DNA of 64,000 nucleotides, taken from NCBI RefSeq assembly GCF_000420705.1, contig NZ_ATVL01000011.1, positions 400,387 to 464,386 on the forward strand, written 5' to 3'. The DNA comes from Hymenobacter norwichensis DSM 15439. GTDB lineage: Bacteria; Bacteroidota; Bacteroidia; Cytophagales; Hymenobacteraceae. The stretch's first letter is position 1; each line of letters begins with the position of its first letter. The translations under genes were made by a program, and so were the position numbers. Positions 53,026 through 61,954 of the stretch are shown in pieces. The notes below the pieces were generated by a model. It saw only the letters and a program-made list of their open reading frames with translations, made no database searches and was not told the DNA's origin.

Positions 53026-54444
53026 CTAAAATCGGAAGTAGATAAACGGATTGAATGAACTGCCGATAATAGCTCCTGCGCTCAGAATGAGTAGCACGGC
53101 GGTAGCCAATGTGAGGCCTGTAGCCCGCGATAAGCTTAGTTTCTCACCAAACAGTAAGCTCACTTCCCAGCGCTCTACGCGCGGCAGTGCCGCCATAAAC
53201 GAAAACAAAGCAGCTAGTACCAGTATGCCCCAAAACTCGTTGTTGAAATATGGTAGCTGGCCCAGGCCGCCACTCACCATGCGCTTGATATAAGTTAAGG
53301 CTCCCGCCAAAGACTCGGCGCGGAAGAGTACCCAGCCCACCACTGTAATAAGAAAGGTGGGCACAATGCTTAGCGGCCCTAAGAGCTTGGAAATACGCAA
53401 TAGAAAGAGCCTGTCGAGCACCAGAAACAGGCCGTGAAAGGCTCCCCAAGCAATAAAGTTCCAAGCTGCGCCGTGCCAGAAGCCAGAGAGAATAAATACA
53501 GTCCAGAGGTTGGCATAGAGGCGGCCGGTGCTTACGCGGTTGCCTCCAAGCGGAATATAGAGGTAGTCGCGCATCCAGCGGCCTAGCGTGATGTGCCAGC
53601 GTTGCCAGAACTCAGTGATAGAGCGTGAAACGTAGGGGTTGTTGAAGTTTTCGGGAAACTGAAAGCCCATGAGCCTGCCCAGGCCAATGGCCATGTCGGA
53701 GTAACCTGAGAAGTCGAAGTAGATCTGGAACGTGTAGGCTACGGCCCCTACCCACGCCAGCGGCGCAGATATTTCGGTTGGGTTCATGGCGAATATCTTA
53801 TCAGCTTCCAGGCCTAGTACGTTGGCAATGAGCACCTTTTTGCCCAGCCCGATACCAAAGCGAAACAGGCCCGCCAGCTTCTGGTCCACCGTATCGAAGG
53901 CGCGCCGGTCGGTGAGCTGACCAGCTATTTCGTGGAAGCGCACAATGGGCCCGGCAATCATCTTCGGGAACAGCATGATATAGAGCATAAAGTCCCAAAA
54001 GCTGCGCAAAGGCCGGTTTACGCCCCGGTACACATCAATGGTGTACGTCAGCTTCTCGAAGGTGAAAAAAGAGATGCCAATGGGTAGTACTACCCGTTCC
54101 CACGTTAGGGCCGAGCCGCCCAGCGCCGTTTGTACGGCCCCAATGTTTTCAAGGAAGAAGTTGGCATACTTGAAATAGAAGAGCATGGCTACGTTGATAA
54201 CAATGCTCATCGTGAGGTAGATGCGCTTCTGCCAACCTTCGGCTTTATCCATGAAGCGGATCAGCACGAAGTTGACTACCACGGAGGCTACAAACAAAGC
54301 CAGAAAGTTGAGGCCCCCCCAAGCGTAGAACCCAATACTAGCTATCAGAGCCACTGTATTCTTGAACCGAGTTGGAGTCAGGAAGTAAAGCAGCAGGAAA
54401 GCCGGCAGGAAATAAAACAGAAACAGCGTACTACTAAATACCAT
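53026..54444 (-). CDS. MBOAT O-acyltransferase (AlgI-like)
   Basis: 472 aa polytopic membrane protein. MBOAT marks: SITEFWQRWHITLGRWMRDY, YIPLGGNRVS, and the active-site histidine in LSGFWHGAAWNFIAWG. It moves an acyl (acetyl) group across the membrane to the AlgJ-like partner. No polysaccharide polymerase is adjacent, so the modified glycan is unknown. Confidence 0.93.
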   Translation of the reverse strand: MVFSSTLFLFYFLPAFLLLYFLTPTRFKNTVALIASIGFYAWGGLNFLALFVASVVVNFVLIRFMDKAEGWQKRIYLTMSIVINVAMLFYFKYANFFLENIGAVQTALGGSALTWERVVLPIGISFFTFEKLTYTIDVYRGVNRPLRSFWDFMLYIMLFPKMIAGPIVRFHEIAGQLTDRRAFDTVDQKLAGLFRFGIGLGKKVLIANVLGLEADKIFAMNPTEISAPLAWVGAVAYTFQIYFDFSGYSDMAIGLGRLMGFQFPENFNNPYVSRSITEFWQRWHITLGRWMRDYLYIPLGGNRVSTGRLYANLWTVFILSGFWHGAAWNFIAWGAFHGLFLVLDRLFLLRISKLLGPLSIVPTFLITVVGWVLFRAESLAGALTYIKRMVSGGLGQLPYFNNEFWGILVLAALFSFMAALPRVERWEVSLLFGEKLSLSRATGLTLATAVLLILSAGAIIGSSFNPFIYFRF

Positions 54445-54509
54445 ATAGTGCGGAACAAACAGACTTCAAGACTGCCCGAAAATACAGGATTGCCACGTGT
54501 TGAGCCGCA

Positions 54510-54545
54510 AAAAAACCGGACCCTCTCGCAAGAGTCCGGTTTGTA
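54510..54545 (-). terminator. Terminator of the Tyr-rich protein gene
   Basis: ACCGGA-type stem: AAACCGGA (54513-54520) pairs with TCCGGTTT (54534-54541), extended by CTCT/AGAG. The A-run just to the left becomes a U-tract on the minus strand. Confidence 0.8.
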
Positions 54546-54569
54546 TTGCTGAAGGCAGGTTACGAAAGG

Positions 54570-55055
54570 CTAGTGCTTGCCGTGGCCTTTGCCGTGGCCA
54601 TTTCCTTTCCCGCCTTTGTTCTTGCCTTCCACTACATACACGCCACCTGGCTGCATGGCACCCAGTTTCTTGGCCTGGCCCGGAGGCAATCCTTTGCCGT
54701 TCTCTAGGCGCTTCACTTGGCCGGGCGGCAGGCTAACCGGGTACAGCGTGCGGTGGCGGCTGTACTGCGACCAAGGCTGCGCGCCTACATAGTCGATAAC
54801 TACGGGGTGGAAGGACGAGGTTGAGTAACCATTGAGGTTGGCGGTACGCACCCATTTGCCGTTCTGCTGCACAATGTAGCGCTGGCTGCTGAGGTCGTAG
54901 TAGCTGCTGGCTTCGGGGATGTAGTAGTACTGCTTACCTGCTGGCACAGCTGGTCCCCAAGCAGGCTGCACAATGTTGATATTGACTTGCGCCTCAGCTG
55001 ATAACGATAGACCCGTAAGTAGGACAGCAAAAGCGAGTTTGGGGAAGAGCTTCAT
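54570..55055 (-). CDS. Secreted Tyr-rich protein, copy A
   Basis: 161 aa from ATG 55055 with signal peptide (MKLFPKLAFAVLLTGLSL, cut near AEAQ). The mature part shares with the next gene the frame VNINIVQPAWGPAVP, YYYIPEASSYYDL and FHPVVIDYVGAQPW. The end is a basic Gly/Lys/His-rich tail (GKGNGHGKGHGKH). No known catalytic motif; probably exported or outer-membrane associated. Has its own terminator on both sides. Confidence 0.75.
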   Translation of the reverse strand: MKLFPKLAFAVLLTGLSLSAEAQVNINIVQPAWGPAVPAGKQYYYIPEASSYYDLSSQRYIVQQNGKWVRTANLNGYSTSSFHPVVIDYVGAQPWSQYSRHRTLYPVSLPPGQVKRLENGKGLPPGQAKKLGAMQPGGVYVVEGKNKGGKGNGHGKGHGKH

Positions 55056-55188
55056 GGTTGGAGAGATGGTTGGGGAGAATTCAATAATGTACAGCAGGCA
55101 GTTGCAAGAAAGAGGCCAGACTAGCCATGCTGTTGCGCTTAACACAAGAACTATTATCCTTGTGATATGCAAATTCGCTGATTTTAAT

Positions 55189-55228
55189 CATAAAAAAAGC
55201 GCTTCTATCTAGAGGCGCTTTTTTTATG
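55189..55228 (-). terminator. Terminator of the second Tyr-rich protein gene
   Basis: CATAAAAAAAGCGC (55189-55202) pairs with GCGCTTTTTTTATG (55215-55228), a perfect 14-bp stem with A/T runs, so it can work on either strand. It follows the minus-strand gene ending at 55245. Confidence 0.85.
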
Positions 55229-55244
55229 GGAAGCTTGCTATTCT

Positions 55245-55964
55245 TTACCGGCCACGGCCTCGTTCCCGGCCACCATCGGGGCCGCTGCTTTGCATTTCAC
55301 GACGACCTTGTGGCCCTTGGTCGTTGCGGTCTGGGCCGGGCTGATAGCCACGGTTATCTTGTTGGTAACTGCGGTTGTTGCGGCCATCGTTCCGGTCGTT
55401 GTCCCGGATATTGGGACGGTAGTTGCCGCGGTTATTTCGGTCGTAGTCGTTGGAGTGGGCGTAGCCGCGGTTGTTGTACGGGTTGTTGCCGTAGCTGCCG
55501 GGAGCCGAGCGGTAGTTAGGTTGCGGGGTGCGGTAGCCATAGTTCTGGCCGTACCCGCCGCCCCGATTATAGCCGTAGCCTTGGTTGCCCCGGTAGTAAC
55601 CCGGCTGCCAGCCCCGCTGGCCACAGTACGCCCGGTGGTCGTGGATGTAGCCCCACGGCTGCCGTCCCACGTAGTTGATGACGACCGGGTGGAAGAAGCG
55701 CGGGTCGTAATTGGCGTAGTAAGTCGGTAGGTAGGGGGTGCTCACCCAGTAGCCGTAGGGGTCGAGGTACACGTAGTTCTGGGTGTACAGGTCGTAATAA
55801 CCGTCAATTTCCGGGATGTAGTAATACTCCACGCCGGGGCCCACGGACGGACCCCAGGCCGGCCGCCCTACATTGACGTTCACCTGCACCTGAGCCTGTG
55901 CGGCGCCGCTTTGCAGCAGCAAACCCAGCAACAGCATCAGGCTCGATTTAAGCATCAGTTTCAT
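55245..55964 (-). CDS. Secreted Tyr/Asn/Gly-rich protein, copy B
   Basis: 239 aa from ATG 55964. Signal peptide ending near QAQ. The ordered part matches copy A: VNVNVGRPAWGPSVG, YYYIPEIDGYYDLY and FHPVVINYVGRQPWGY. It continues into a long low-complexity Asn/Arg/Gly/Tyr tail (YNRGGGYGQNYGYR and DRNNRGNYRPN-like), disordered and basic. Paralogue of the neighbouring gene with an expanded tail. Function unknown. Confidence 0.78.
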   Translation of the reverse strand: MKLMLKSSLMLLLGLLLQSGAAQAQVQVNVNVGRPAWGPSVGPGVEYYYIPEIDGYYDLYTQNYVYLDPYGYWVSTPYLPTYYANYDPRFFHPVVINYVGRQPWGYIHDHRAYCGQRGWQPGYYRGNQGYGYNRGGGYGQNYGYRTPQPNYRSAPGSYGNNPYNNRGYAHSNDYDRNNRGNYRPNIRDNDRNDGRNNRSYQQDNRGYQPGPDRNDQGPQGRREMQSSGPDGGRERGRGR

Positions 55965-56214
55965 GGTTGAAAAAAGAGAAATGAACAATGAAACCTATAA
56001 CGCAAGAACAGCGCCATTTCGCTGATTTCGAGCAAGAAAAACGCTTGATTTCACTGCCCCACCGTAGAACTTTAAATCCACCGGGACATTTAGGCCCCTT
56101 TCGTTGTTACAGGCTGTCTGTTCGCGCTATTCCTTGCGCGAACTGCCTCGCATAAGCTGGCCAAAACGCTTGGCAAATAAGCTATTCGGGGTAGTCATTG
56201 GGGCGCGTATTGCG

Positions 56215-56222
56215 TACCTTTG
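56215..56222 (+). promoter_or_regulatory. Putative promoter of uvrA
   Basis: TACCTTTG matches the -7 consensus, 24 bases before the ATG. A TTG at 56198-56200 could be the -33 element with a 14-base gap. No LexA-type box was recognised. Confidence 0.48.
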
Positions 56223-56246
56223 CAGACTTATACGCTTCGCTAGTGC

Positions 56247-59200
56247 ATGGCCAAAAAATCAACTGCCGCTCCCGCTGCTACCTCTCCGAAAGCACCCAAA
56301 GCGCCGAAGGCTCCTAAAGCCGCTCCGGCCCCTGAGGTAGCCTCGGTTCCTTCCCCAACCGTTACGCTGCCGACTCTCGTGCAGGGCCAGCTCAACGGCC
56401 ACGCCGTTGATACCGAAGCGCCCTTCATTGAGGTGTACGGGGCTCGGGAGCATAATCTCAAGAATGTTTCCATCCAGATTCCGCGCGGGCGGCTGGTGGT
56501 ATTTACCGGCATTTCCGGCTCGGGCAAGTCGTCGTTGGCCTTCGATACGATTTATGCCGAGGGTCAGCGCCGCTACATGGAGACGTTTTCGGCCTACGCC
56601 CGCAGCTTCATGGGCGGGCTGGAGCGGCCCGACGTGGACAAGATTGAGGGCCTGTCGCCGGTTATCAGCATCGAGCAGAAAACCACCTCGCGCAACCCCC
56701 GCTCCACCGTCGGTACCATCACCGAAATCTACGACTTCCTGCGTTTGCTCTATGCTCGTACCGCCGAGGCGTTCAGCTACGCCACTGGGGCCAAGATGAT
56801 CCGGCAGAGCGACGACCAGATCATCAACTACATCCTGCAACAGTTCGATGGCAAGAAGCTGGTGGTGCTGGCACCCGTGGTGAAAGGCCGCAAAGGACAT
56901 TACCGTGAGCTGTTCCAGCAGATTGCCAAGCTCGGCTTCACCAAAGTGCGCGTCGATGGCGAACTGCTCGACATTACGGCCAAGATGCAGGTGGACCGCT
57001 ACAAGATTCACGACATCGAAATCGTGATTGACCGGCTGGTGGTGAAAGAGGAGGACCGGTTCCGGCTGTCGGGTTCGGTGCAGAATGCGCTGACCCACGG
57101 CAAAGGTACCATGTTGGTGCTCGACCCCGACGAGAAGAAGGCCGACAAGCAGACCCAGTTCTTCTCGCGCTTCCTTATGGACCCCGTCACCGGCATTGCC
57201 TACGACGACCCCGCGCCTAACACGTTCAGCTTCAACTCGCCCTACGGCGCGTGCCCGGTTTGCAACGGCTTGGGCGAAGTGCAGGAAATTACCGAGGAAT
57301 CGGTGATGCCGGATAAGAAGCTGAGTATCAGCCGTGGCGGTATTGCGCCGCTGGGCGAGTACCGCGACATCTGGATTTTCCAGCAGCTCAGCCTGATCCT
57401 CAAAAAGCAGAAACTCAGCCTCAGTACGTCGCTGGAGAAGCTGCCCGCTGACCTGATTGAACGGCTGCTCTATGGGGTGCCCGAAGATGAGGACGCCGAC
57501 CCGAAAAAGGCCAATTACGCCGAGCCGTTCGAGGGTATCATCCCGTTCCTGCGCCGGCAGATGGAGTCTGATTCCGAGAACATTCGGGAGTGGATTCAGC
57601 AGTACACCCAGGCCAAAGAGTGCCCCGAGTGCCACGGCTACCGCCTCAAAAAGGAGTCGTTGCACTTCAAGATGGACGACAAGCACATCGGCGAGCTGTC
57701 GGTGATGGACCTGAATGAGCTGGCTACTTGGTTTGAAGGTCTGGAAACGCGCCTGACGGACCGCCAGAACCTGATTGCGCGGGAGCTGCTCAAGGAAATC
57801 CGTAAGCGCATCGGCTTCCTGCTAGAAGTAGGCCTCGACTACCTGAACCTGCACCGCTCGGTACGGACGCTAAGCGGCGGGGAAAGCCAGCGCATCCGCC
57901 TCGCCACCCAAATTGGTACCCAACTGGTGGGCGTGCTCTACATCATGGACGAGCCCAGTATCGGCTTGCACCAGCGTGACAACGAGCGGCTAATCAAGGC
58001 CTTACAGCACCTGCGCGACATCGGTAACTCGGTGATTGTGGTGGAGCACGACAAGGACATGATTCTGCACGCCGACTATGTGCTGGACATTGGCCCCGGC
58101 GCGGGTATCCACGGCGGGCATATTGTGGCTTCGGGTACGCCGCAGGAGATTTTCAACTCGGGCAGCCTCACGTCGCAGTACCTCAGCGGGCAGAAGCACA
58201 TCGAGCTGCGCAAGAAAAAGCGCACTGGGGAAGGCAAGGAACTGGTGCTGAAAGGTGCCAAAGGCCACAACCTGAAGAACGTAACAGCCAAGTTCCCGTT
58301 GGGTAAGCTGATTGCCGTAACCGGCGTGTCGGGCTCCGGCAAGTCGTCCCTGATTCACGATACGCTGTACCCCATTCTCAATCAGCACTTCTTCAACGCC
58401 AAGCGCGAGCCGCTACAATACGGCAGCATTGAGGGGCTGGAACTGATTGACAAGGTAATCGAGGTAGACCAGTCGCCGATTGGACGCACGCCCCGCTCGA
58501 ACCCGGCTACGTATACCGGCGTGTTCACTGAAATCCGGCAACTGTTCTCGTCGTTGCCGGAAGCCAAGATTCGGGGGTACGGGCCGGGCCGCTTCTCGTT
58601 CAACGTGAAGGGTGGCCGCTGCGAAACCTGCGAGGGTGCCGGCATCCGGACCATCGAAATGAACTTCCTGCCCGACGTGCACGTGCCCTGCGAAACCTGC
58701 AAAGGCCGCCGCTACAACCGCGAAACGCTGGAAGTGCGCTTCAAAGGCAAGTCCATTACCGACGTGCTGGACATGACCGTGGAAAAGGCCGTGGACTTCT
58801 TCGAGTTTCAGCCCCGCATCCTGCGCAAGATTCAGACTTTGAACGAAGTAGGACTGGGATACCTCACGCTGGGGCAACAAGCTACTACACTGTCGGGTGG
58901 GGAGGCGCAACGGGTGAAGCTAGCTACCGAGCTCAGCAAAAAGGACACTGGCAAGACGTTCTACATCCTTGATGAGCCGACTACCGGCCTGCACTTCGAG
59001 GACATCAACCACTTGGCCGATGTGCTGCAAAAGCTGGCCGACAAGGGCAATACCGTCCTCATCATCGAGCACAACCTCGACCTGATTAAGGTAGCCGACC
59101 ACGTTATCGACATCGGGCCGGAAGGTGGCGGAGGCGGTGGCACCATTGTGGCGCAAGGCACGCCCGAGCAGGTAGCTAAGTCAGGAAAGGGCCACACCAG

Positions 59201-59249
59201 CCGTTTCCTGGCCGAGGAACTGCGCACCAGCAAGTATGCCGAGGCGTAG
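56247..59249 (+). CDS. uvrA: Excinuclease ABC subunit A
   Basis: 1000 aa, about 55 longer than usual because of an Ala/Pro/Lys-rich N-terminal extension (about 1-50). Two ABC ATPase halves: Walker A GISGSGKSS at 88-96 and GVSGSGKSS, signatures LSGGESQRIRLA and LSGGEAQRVKLA, and zinc-finger cysteines (CPVCNGLG; CPECHGYR; CETCEGAG...CETCKGRR). Damage recognition in nucleotide excision repair with UvrB. No UvrB or UvrC gene in the window. Confidence 0.97.
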   Translation: MAKKSTAAPAATSPKAPKAPKAPKAAPAPEVASVPSPTVTLPTLVQGQLNGHAVDTEAPFIEVYGAREHNLKNVSIQIPRGRLVVFTGISGSGKSSLAFDTIYAEGQRRYMETFSAYARSFMGGLERPDVDKIEGLSPVISIEQKTTSRNPRSTVGTITEIYDFLRLLYARTAEAFSYATGAKMIRQSDDQIINYILQQFDGKKLVVLAPVVKGRKGHYRELFQQIAKLGFTKVRVDGELLDITAKMQVDRYKIHDIEIVIDRLVVKEEDRFRLSGSVQNALTHGKGTMLVLDPDEKKADKQTQFFSRFLMDPVTGIAYDDPAPNTFSFNSPYGACPVCNGLGEVQEITEESVMPDKKLSISRGGIAPLGEYRDIWIFQQLSLILKKQKLSLSTSLEKLPADLIERLLYGVPEDEDADPKKANYAEPFEGIIPFLRRQMESDSENIREWIQQYTQAKECPECHGYRLKKESLHFKMDDKHIGELSVMDLNELATWFEGLETRLTDRQNLIARELLKEIRKRIGFLLEVGLDYLNLHRSVRTLSGGESQRIRLATQIGTQLVGVLYIMDEPSIGLHQRDNERLIKALQHLRDIGNSVIVVEHDKDMILHADYVLDIGPGAGIHGGHIVASGTPQEIFNSGSLTSQYLSGQKHIELRKKKRTGEGKELVLKGAKGHNLKNVTAKFPLGKLIAVTGVSGSGKSSLIHDTLYPILNQHFFNAKREPLQYGSIEGLELIDKVIEVDQSPIGRTPRSNPATYTGVFTEIRQLFSSLPEAKIRGYGPGRFSFNVKGGRCETCEGAGIRTIEMNFLPDVHVPCETCKGRRYNRETLEVRFKGKSITDVLDMTVEKAVDFFEFQPRILRKIQTLNEVGLGYLTLGQQATTLSGGEAQRVKLATELSKKDTGKTFYILDEPTTGLHFEDINHLADVLQKLADKGNTVLIIEHNLDLIKVADHVIDIGPEGGGGGGTIVAQGTPEQVAKSGKGHTSRFLAEELRTSKYAEA

Positions 59250-59259
59250 ACCATAAGGT

Positions 59260-59313
59260 AAGCAAAAGGCCCTCCGGCAGAAGCACATACTTCTGCCGGA
59301 GGGCCTTTTGCTT
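59260..59313. terminator. Strong bidirectional terminator
   Basis: Perfect 24-bp arms at 59260-59283 and 59290-59313 (core AAAAGGCCCTCCGGCAGAAG) with a six-base loop, between convergent uvrA and the DUF4142 gene. Confidence 0.93.
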
Positions 59314-59334
59314 TATCGGAATGAGATGAGCCAG

Positions 59335-59940
59335 TTATTTCAGAGCATTGGCACGCTCGAAAAGCACGGCCGTTTGGCTTTCGTGGGCGCGGAGCTTGGG
59401 CAGCATTTCCGTCACGTAGGCTAGCAGTTCGGGGTTGGCAAGCTTGGTAGTGGCCTCGGCGTAGCGCTTCACGGTGCGCTCGTGTAGTTCCTTCAGGTCG
59501 CGCAGGTATTTCTTGTCGAAGCCGAGGTATTTTCGGTCGTCCACGTCGTCGTAGATGGCGCGGTCTTCGGTGCTCATCATGGTGGGCAGCGCAATGCTGT
59601 TCTTCACGGTAATGGCTTCCAGCTTCTGCTCGGCCTCGGTGTGTTCCTGCTCCATCATTTTGCCCCAGTCCTTCACCTCCTGCACAATGGCCTTTTGCTG
59701 CGCCAGCTTGCCCAACGACACCTCCAGCATATTGGTGCTGGCGGCGGCTACGGCAAACTCCGAATCGTATTTCAGCTGCTCCTTGGTGTAAGTGGAGCCT
59801 TCTTTCAAGGCTTTGCTGCGCTTCTTATTGATTTTCTCGGCTTTTTTGGTTGGGTTCTGGGCTTGGGCGGGCGCTACGCTTCCCAACATAACCGCGGCCA
59901 GCAGAGCCGTACCAGCAAATCGTTTCAATAGGTTTTTCAT
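59335..59940 (-). CDS. DUF4142 protein, copy 1 (secreted)
   Basis: 201 aa. Signal peptide (LLKRFAGTALLAAVMLGSVA, cut near AQAQ). DUF4142 is a predicted four-helix, ferritin-like bundle: YDSEFAVAAASTNMLEVSLG, VQEVKDWGKMMEQEHTEAEQ and DRKYLGFDKKYLRDLKELHE. It lacks the lipobox of the other two DUF4142 proteins nearby. Role unknown; envelope or stress-related in other bacteria. Confidence 0.85.
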   Translation of the reverse strand: MKNLLKRFAGTALLAAVMLGSVAPAQAQNPTKKAEKINKKRSKALKEGSTYTKEQLKYDSEFAVAAASTNMLEVSLGKLAQQKAIVQEVKDWGKMMEQEHTEAEQKLEAITVKNSIALPTMMSTEDRAIYDDVDDRKYLGFDKKYLRDLKELHERTVKRYAEATTKLANPELLAYVTEMLPKLRAHESQTAVLFERANALK

Positions 59941-60111
59941 GGGTTGAGAATCAAGCAGAGGTAAATGGCAGACTGTGAGTAATACGGATGCCCGCCAAGG
60001 GGTTCAGTGTCTTATACTCAACAATGCCAAAGGAGTTTAGCGCGTAACGTCAGATTTTGCCCGGTGGCGTAACCCGCTGGCAATTAGAGTGAATAAATGA
60101 ATATAAAAGTC

Positions 60112-60145
60112 AAAAAGCCGCCCCTCTAGTAGAGGAGCGGCTTTT
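60112..60145 (-). terminator. Terminator of the DUF4142 gene at 60169
   Basis: AAAAGCCGC (60113-60121) pairs with GCGGCTTTT (60136-60144), extended inward by CCTCT/AGAGG; T-rich on both strands. It follows the minus-strand gene. Confidence 0.82.
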
Positions 60146-60168
60146 GCGTAAGGGCTAGTGCCTATCGG

Positions 60169-60828
60169 CTACATCATGCCGTTGTGGTCTTTCGACATCG
60201 TCAGGTGCTTCTCGATTACCGGAGTGGTTTTCGTGATAAACGTCTGAAGGTCGGTGTCTTGGGTCATGGCTTTGTGAGCGGCCATGGTGTTCAGGGTTTT
60301 CTGGTGGTCGGTTACCATTTGCTCCATGAACTTCTTTTCCAGCTCTTTACCGGAGAGCTTGCGCATCTGCTCGGCAATGGCCTTATGCTCGGCATCCATG
60401 TCGGTGGGCAGCTTCACGTTCTTTTTGGTAGCAATGGCCTTCAAGTCCGCCGTCGACTTGGTGTGGTCGGTAATCATCATGTCGGCGTGGGTTTTGGCCA
60501 TGCCAGTAGCGCCCTTCTCCAGCACCAGCTTGCTCAACTGGATTTCGTTTTGGTCGCTATGAGCGGCCGACATCATAAACGTTGGGTCGTCGGAGTGCGG
60601 AGCAGTGGGGCCACTGGGGTCGGCCATAGCTCCGGCACCTGCTGCGGCGGTATCGGCCATGGTGCCACCTGCCGTAGAATCCATGGCGCCGGCGTTGTTG
60701 TCAGTAGGGGCGCTACCAACGGCGGTATCGGCCGTATCTGCCGAGGTGGAGGCGGTGTCGGAAGAGCTGTTACAGCTGCCAAGCGAGAGTAAGCCCAAGC
60801 AGGCAGCGCTAAAAAGAATGCGTTTCAT
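60169..60828 (-). CDS. DUF4142 lipoprotein, copy 2
   Basis: 219 aa. Lipobox LLSLGSC (Cys19), then a low-complexity Ala/Asp/Thr/Ser spacer (about 20-80) and a DUF4142 domain: PTFMMSAAHSDQNEIQLSK, THADMMITDHTKSTADL and QMVTDHQKTLNTMAAH. His and Asp residues recur at helix turns. Located between the other DUF4142 genes and the small lipoprotein on the same strand. Confidence 0.85.
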   Translation of the reverse strand: MKRILFSAACLGLLSLGSCNSSSDTASTSADTADTAVGSAPTDNNAGAMDSTAGGTMADTAAAGAGAMADPSGPTAPHSDDPTFMMSAAHSDQNEIQLSKLVLEKGATGMAKTHADMMITDHTKSTADLKAIATKKNVKLPTDMDAEHKAIAEQMRKLSGKELEKKFMEQMVTDHQKTLNTMAAHKAMTQDTDLQTFITKTTPVIEKHLTMSKDHNGMM

Positions 60829-60883
60829 AGGAATTGATGTGGAGTTGTGGATATAACGATTTACTTACTCCACGGTACTTTGG

Positions 60884-61114
60884 TTATGGACGAGCTCCAG
60901 CAGTGGAGTCCATTCCCATGGCCGAATCGGCGTCGACCGTTACGGTTGGGCCCGCGTCATTGTCGATAACCGTGGCGCTGTTGTTGGCATCTACGCCGCC
61001 ATCAGCCGCCGATTTTTCAATGTCAGTCACGGCTTTGCCGTTTGTATTGTCGCCGCAGCTGGCAAAAGAGAGAGTGGCACCCAAGGCCAGCAAGGAAAGA
61101 AAGCGCGTTTTCAT
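60884..61114 (-). CDS. Small lipoprotein
   Basis: 76 aa. Signal peptide and lipobox ATLSFASC (Cys20), followed by an acidic Asp/Ala/Asn/Thr tail ending AMGMDSTAGARP. The tail resembles the low-complexity spacer of the adjacent DUF4142 lipoprotein (both have AMGMDSTAG/AMDSTAGG), so it may be a truncated relative without the helical bundle. No other motif. Confidence 0.72.
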   Translation of the reverse strand: MKTRFLSLLALGATLSFASCGDNTNGKAVTDIEKSAADGGVDANNSATVIDNDAGPTVTVDADSAMGMDSTAGARP

Positions 61115-61187
61115 AACGTGGTTGGTTGTAAGTGAAGGATGTAGAAATAAGGAGAGGTATTAGGCCGGTAGGCCGCTACCTCACGGG

Positions 61188-61763
61188 TTACTTGGGTAGT
61201 TGATCGGCTGCTTTTTCGGCGGCCTCCAGGTGGTTTTTCAGGGTGGTCAGGTACTTGGCGGCAAAAGCTCGGATGTCACCATCGTAGGCATCATCACTCA
61301 TGTCATCGAAGTTGTCGACGCTCTTTTTGTGGGTTTCTTCCAGTAGCTCTATATACTTCCGGTCGAAGGCGGCTCCATTCAATGCAGTTAGCTCACCCAC
61401 TTGCTTGGCTTGGTCGCCGCCCAAGCTAGCAGGCAGTACAATGCTTTTTTTCTCGGCTAGGGTTTTCAGTTCGGTTTGCATGGGGCCATGCTGGCCCGCT
61501 ACAGCTTCAGCCACATACTTCACATCAGGTGAAGAAGCCTTCCGCTTGGCTATTTGGCTGATTTCCAAGTCAAACATGCTGCGGTTGGCGGCCGTCACCA
61601 TAAATTCGGCGTCGCGCTCCTGTTTGGCAGTAATGTCTTCGCCACCAATGCGCTTTTCGTTCTGAAACTTAGCTTCAGCAACTGGGTCTTTGTTGCTTTC
61701 ACCTCCCGAACAAGCAGTGAACAGGGGCAGAACGAGCAAGGCAGTGAGTTGAGCAGGGCGCAT
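61188..61763 (-). CDS. DUF4142 lipoprotein, copy 3
   Basis: 191 aa. Lipobox VLPLFTAC (Cys18). DUF4142 helices: RDAEFMVTAANRSMFDLEI, VKYVAEAVAGQHGPMQTELK and NGAAFDRKYIELLEETHKKS. Shares with the first DUF4142 protein the FDRKYI/FDKKYL block. It begins the minus-strand array in transcription order. Confidence 0.85.
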   Translation of the reverse strand: MRPAQLTALLVLPLFTACSGGESNKDPVAEAKFQNEKRIGGEDITAKQERDAEFMVTAANRSMFDLEISQIAKRKASSPDVKYVAEAVAGQHGPMQTELKTLAEKKSIVLPASLGGDQAKQVGELTALNGAAFDRKYIELLEETHKKSVDNFDDMSDDAYDGDIRAFAAKYLTTLKNHLEAAEKAADQLPK

Positions 61764-61954
61764 GGTGTCGAGGGGGTATACAGAATGTGTGTACAGCTAT
61801 ACGAGAGGTTAGGGTAGCGGTTGGCCTGCAAAATTCAGGTAGTCTTCAAAATTTTTTATAGTTGTATTAAACTATGTTTACTGGTCTCTATCCAAGCTAT
61901 TGAAACCGTAGCAACCACTCTCTTTCTTCTTCATTTCTAATTCCCTCCCTCATC

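Noticed and set aside
56259..57686. 475-residue minus-strand open frame inside uvrA
   Set aside because: It is the mirror of a high-GC, well-conserved gene and has no family motif; a shadow frame.
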